Shown: piece by piece, positions 45,049 through 46,086 of the stretch
Position numbering within the stretch: position 1 is the stretch's first letter
Layout: every line of letters begins with the position of its first letter
DNA from: Desulfovibrionaceae bacterium
GTDB taxonomy: Bacteria; Desulfobacterota; Desulfovibrionia; Desulfovibrionales; Desulfovibrionaceae
Direction of reading: 5' to 3'
DNA length: 46,086 nucleotides
NCBI GenBank assembly: GCA_017454005.1
Contig: JAFTDU010000021.1
Location: 1-46,086, forward strand
The notes under the pieces: model-generated
Told to the model about the DNA's origin: nothing
What the model saw: only the letters and a program-made list of their open reading frames with translations
The model's database searches: none
Program-made: the position numbers and the translations under genes

Positions 45049-46086
45049 GTTGGCCTCAATGTAGTTTAAAGATGACTTAACATAGCGCAAAAGTGTCAAG
45101 CGGACAATATGGCAAGAAGATACAGCATTTATGATATAGCAGTGGTTAACTTACGCAACTCACTATTAGTGTCAAATCTTAGTATATGATCAAAGGCACT
45201 TGGATCTGATATTCACTTGAGTAACCAGAATGAAACAATATATATGTGATTCGTATATGAATGCTTACAATATTTAATAAGTAAGATAAATTGGCAATCT
45301 TATTCTCTACATTCAACGTTTCTGTGAAATAAATCATTTATCTTAGATCATAAATATGTATATTAAATATATTTTTACAAAACAACTTCATTATACATAA
45401 CTAAGAATTTACGATCATAAACGTGATGGTTTATTTTATAAATATAAGCACATATTGTATGTGATGTATATTGATAGATGCAATAAGTGTATGTTAATAT
45501 AAGAAAGAGAATTTTTTATAACTTACAGTCTTGATAAATATAATCTTCATGTAATAAGTGCTACAAAGATGTTTGTCATAATTAAATTACAAACTGTCTA
45601 ATTAAATAGTATACTCTTATTGTTAGATTTTTATGCATGGATATGTGTTTTAGAGCTTTTAGTATATAAATTATTTGCTGCGTTCTGCGACTCCTGCATG
45701 CTTTTATGAGCTCTCCAAGCATTATGTTGCGAATGATTTTGATTATGGTATAAAAAAGTGCCACAAACTTTAATGCCGCAAGAAAAGATCGTTGTGCCAA
45801 GATTGCGACATAGCAGTTGCAGCGTGCATAAAAATTTTTTTAAATAACCTTTAGAGATCTGTTAACATTTTAACCTATTTAATGTTTATTAAGGTGAATA
45901 TATACATTTTAATGTCAGTTTAGAAAAATGTGATTTAGCAGAATATGACAAAATACATCAATGATATTGTATTGCGAGTTCATCTAGAACAGGCATTAAT
46001 TTACTCTGTGACATTTTAGAACGTTCTCAAGTTGCAGGTCTACATTCTGAATAAAGAACGCAGCCTGATCCTTGGCCTTCGACCGA
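45049..46086. other. AT-rich gene-poor right end of the window
   Basis: About 1 kb of AT-rich DNA. A 72-codon minus-strand frame (45582–45800) and another frame over the same bases both look partly protein-like, but neither has an SD or a recognisable motif. A plus-strand frame over 45749–45812 shows a faint zinc-ribbon-like C-R-K-K-R-S-L-C-Q-D-C pattern interrupted by a stop. Together they could be a scrap of a transposase, but this is not supported well enough to call. The last ~60 bases become more GC-rich, possibly approaching a gene beyond the window. Confidence 0.4.

Noticed and set aside
45582-45812. Possible transposase scrap at the right end (72-codon minus frame, plus-strand zinc-ribbon-like pattern)
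   Set aside because: Three frames over the same bases look mildly protein-like, none has an SD or full motif, and no terminal repeats are visible. Similarity to IS families is too faint to claim.
1-46086. CRISPR arrays, tRNA and rRNA genes
   Set aside because: No spaced direct repeats, no tRNA T-loop/anticodon-stem pattern and no rRNA-like stretch were found by eye on either strand; a covariance-model scan could still find a divergent RNA.

Overview
The window looks like a chromosome segment of a Gram-negative, low-GC relative of Desulfovibrio (family Desulfovibrionaceae or close to it). This is inferred from the gene order DUF4911–pyrH–frr–uppS–cdsA–dxr–rseP–tsaB, a short 2[4Fe-4S] ferredoxin, a YkgJ-type cysteine-cluster protein and a UDP-glucuronate decarboxylase. 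No rRNA or tRNA gene was seen that could settle the taxonomy. Core genes have moderate GC and good Shine-Dalgarno (SD) sites. They are separated by unusually long AT-rich spacers of 0.3–1.0 kb, and several accessory genes carry stop codons, which suggests a host-associated genome undergoing erosion.

Layout. 0.2–8.1 kb: on the plus strand, a tightly packed core block for UMP phosphorylation (pyrH), ribosome recycling (frr), undecaprenyl-PP, CDP-diacylglycerol and isoprenoid precursor synthesis (uppS, cdsA, dxr), site-2 protease (rseP), t6A tRNA modification (tsaB), then queC for queuosine. 8.6–10.9 kb: a decaying toxin–antitoxin island. It holds an HTH–ImmA/IrrE gene with TGA where a Trp is expected, a shredded DUF4411-type PIN toxin directly behind it, and an opposing Panacea (SocA-like) gene that lost its last ~14 codons to a nonsense codon. 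11.7–16.3 kb: small housekeeping genes (TPR protein, YkgJ protein, ferredoxin), a tiny SD-led membrane ORF and a Deg/HtrA periplasmic protease. 16.5–24.3 kb: an RND efflux operon with one adaptor and two tandem permeases but no outer-membrane channel. 24.6–25.3 kb: an FMN reductase with an Isf-like cysteine motif. 25.9–30.0 kb: two very AT-rich, divergently oriented AAA-ATPase–PD-(D/E)XK (DUF1703-like) paralogues. 30.4–31.1 kb: an SDR protein without the catalytic Tyr. 31.4–35.2 kb: a metal-transport module of an HMA2-headed P1B-type ATPase, a one-TM acidic-tailed small protein and a stand-alone HMA2 membrane protein. 35.5–36.4 kb: a lone AT-rich radical SAM protein with SPASM-like cysteines placed before the SAM core. 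37.4–38.8 kb: a Trm112-like/YfcE/Maf operon. 39.3–45.0 kb: a PHP phosphoesterase, a GT2 glycosyltransferase, a c-di-GMP phosphodiesterase with a degenerate GGDEF domain, and UDP-xylose synthase. The last ~1 kb is AT-rich with no convincing gene.

The most promising leads for something undescribed are the HMA2/P-type ATPase/small membrane protein module, the divergent AAA–nuclease pair, and the N-terminally SPASM-like radical SAM protein. The decayed toxin–antitoxin cluster is the clearest observation made directly from the sequence. All family assignments come from motif recognition by eye; no database search was run.
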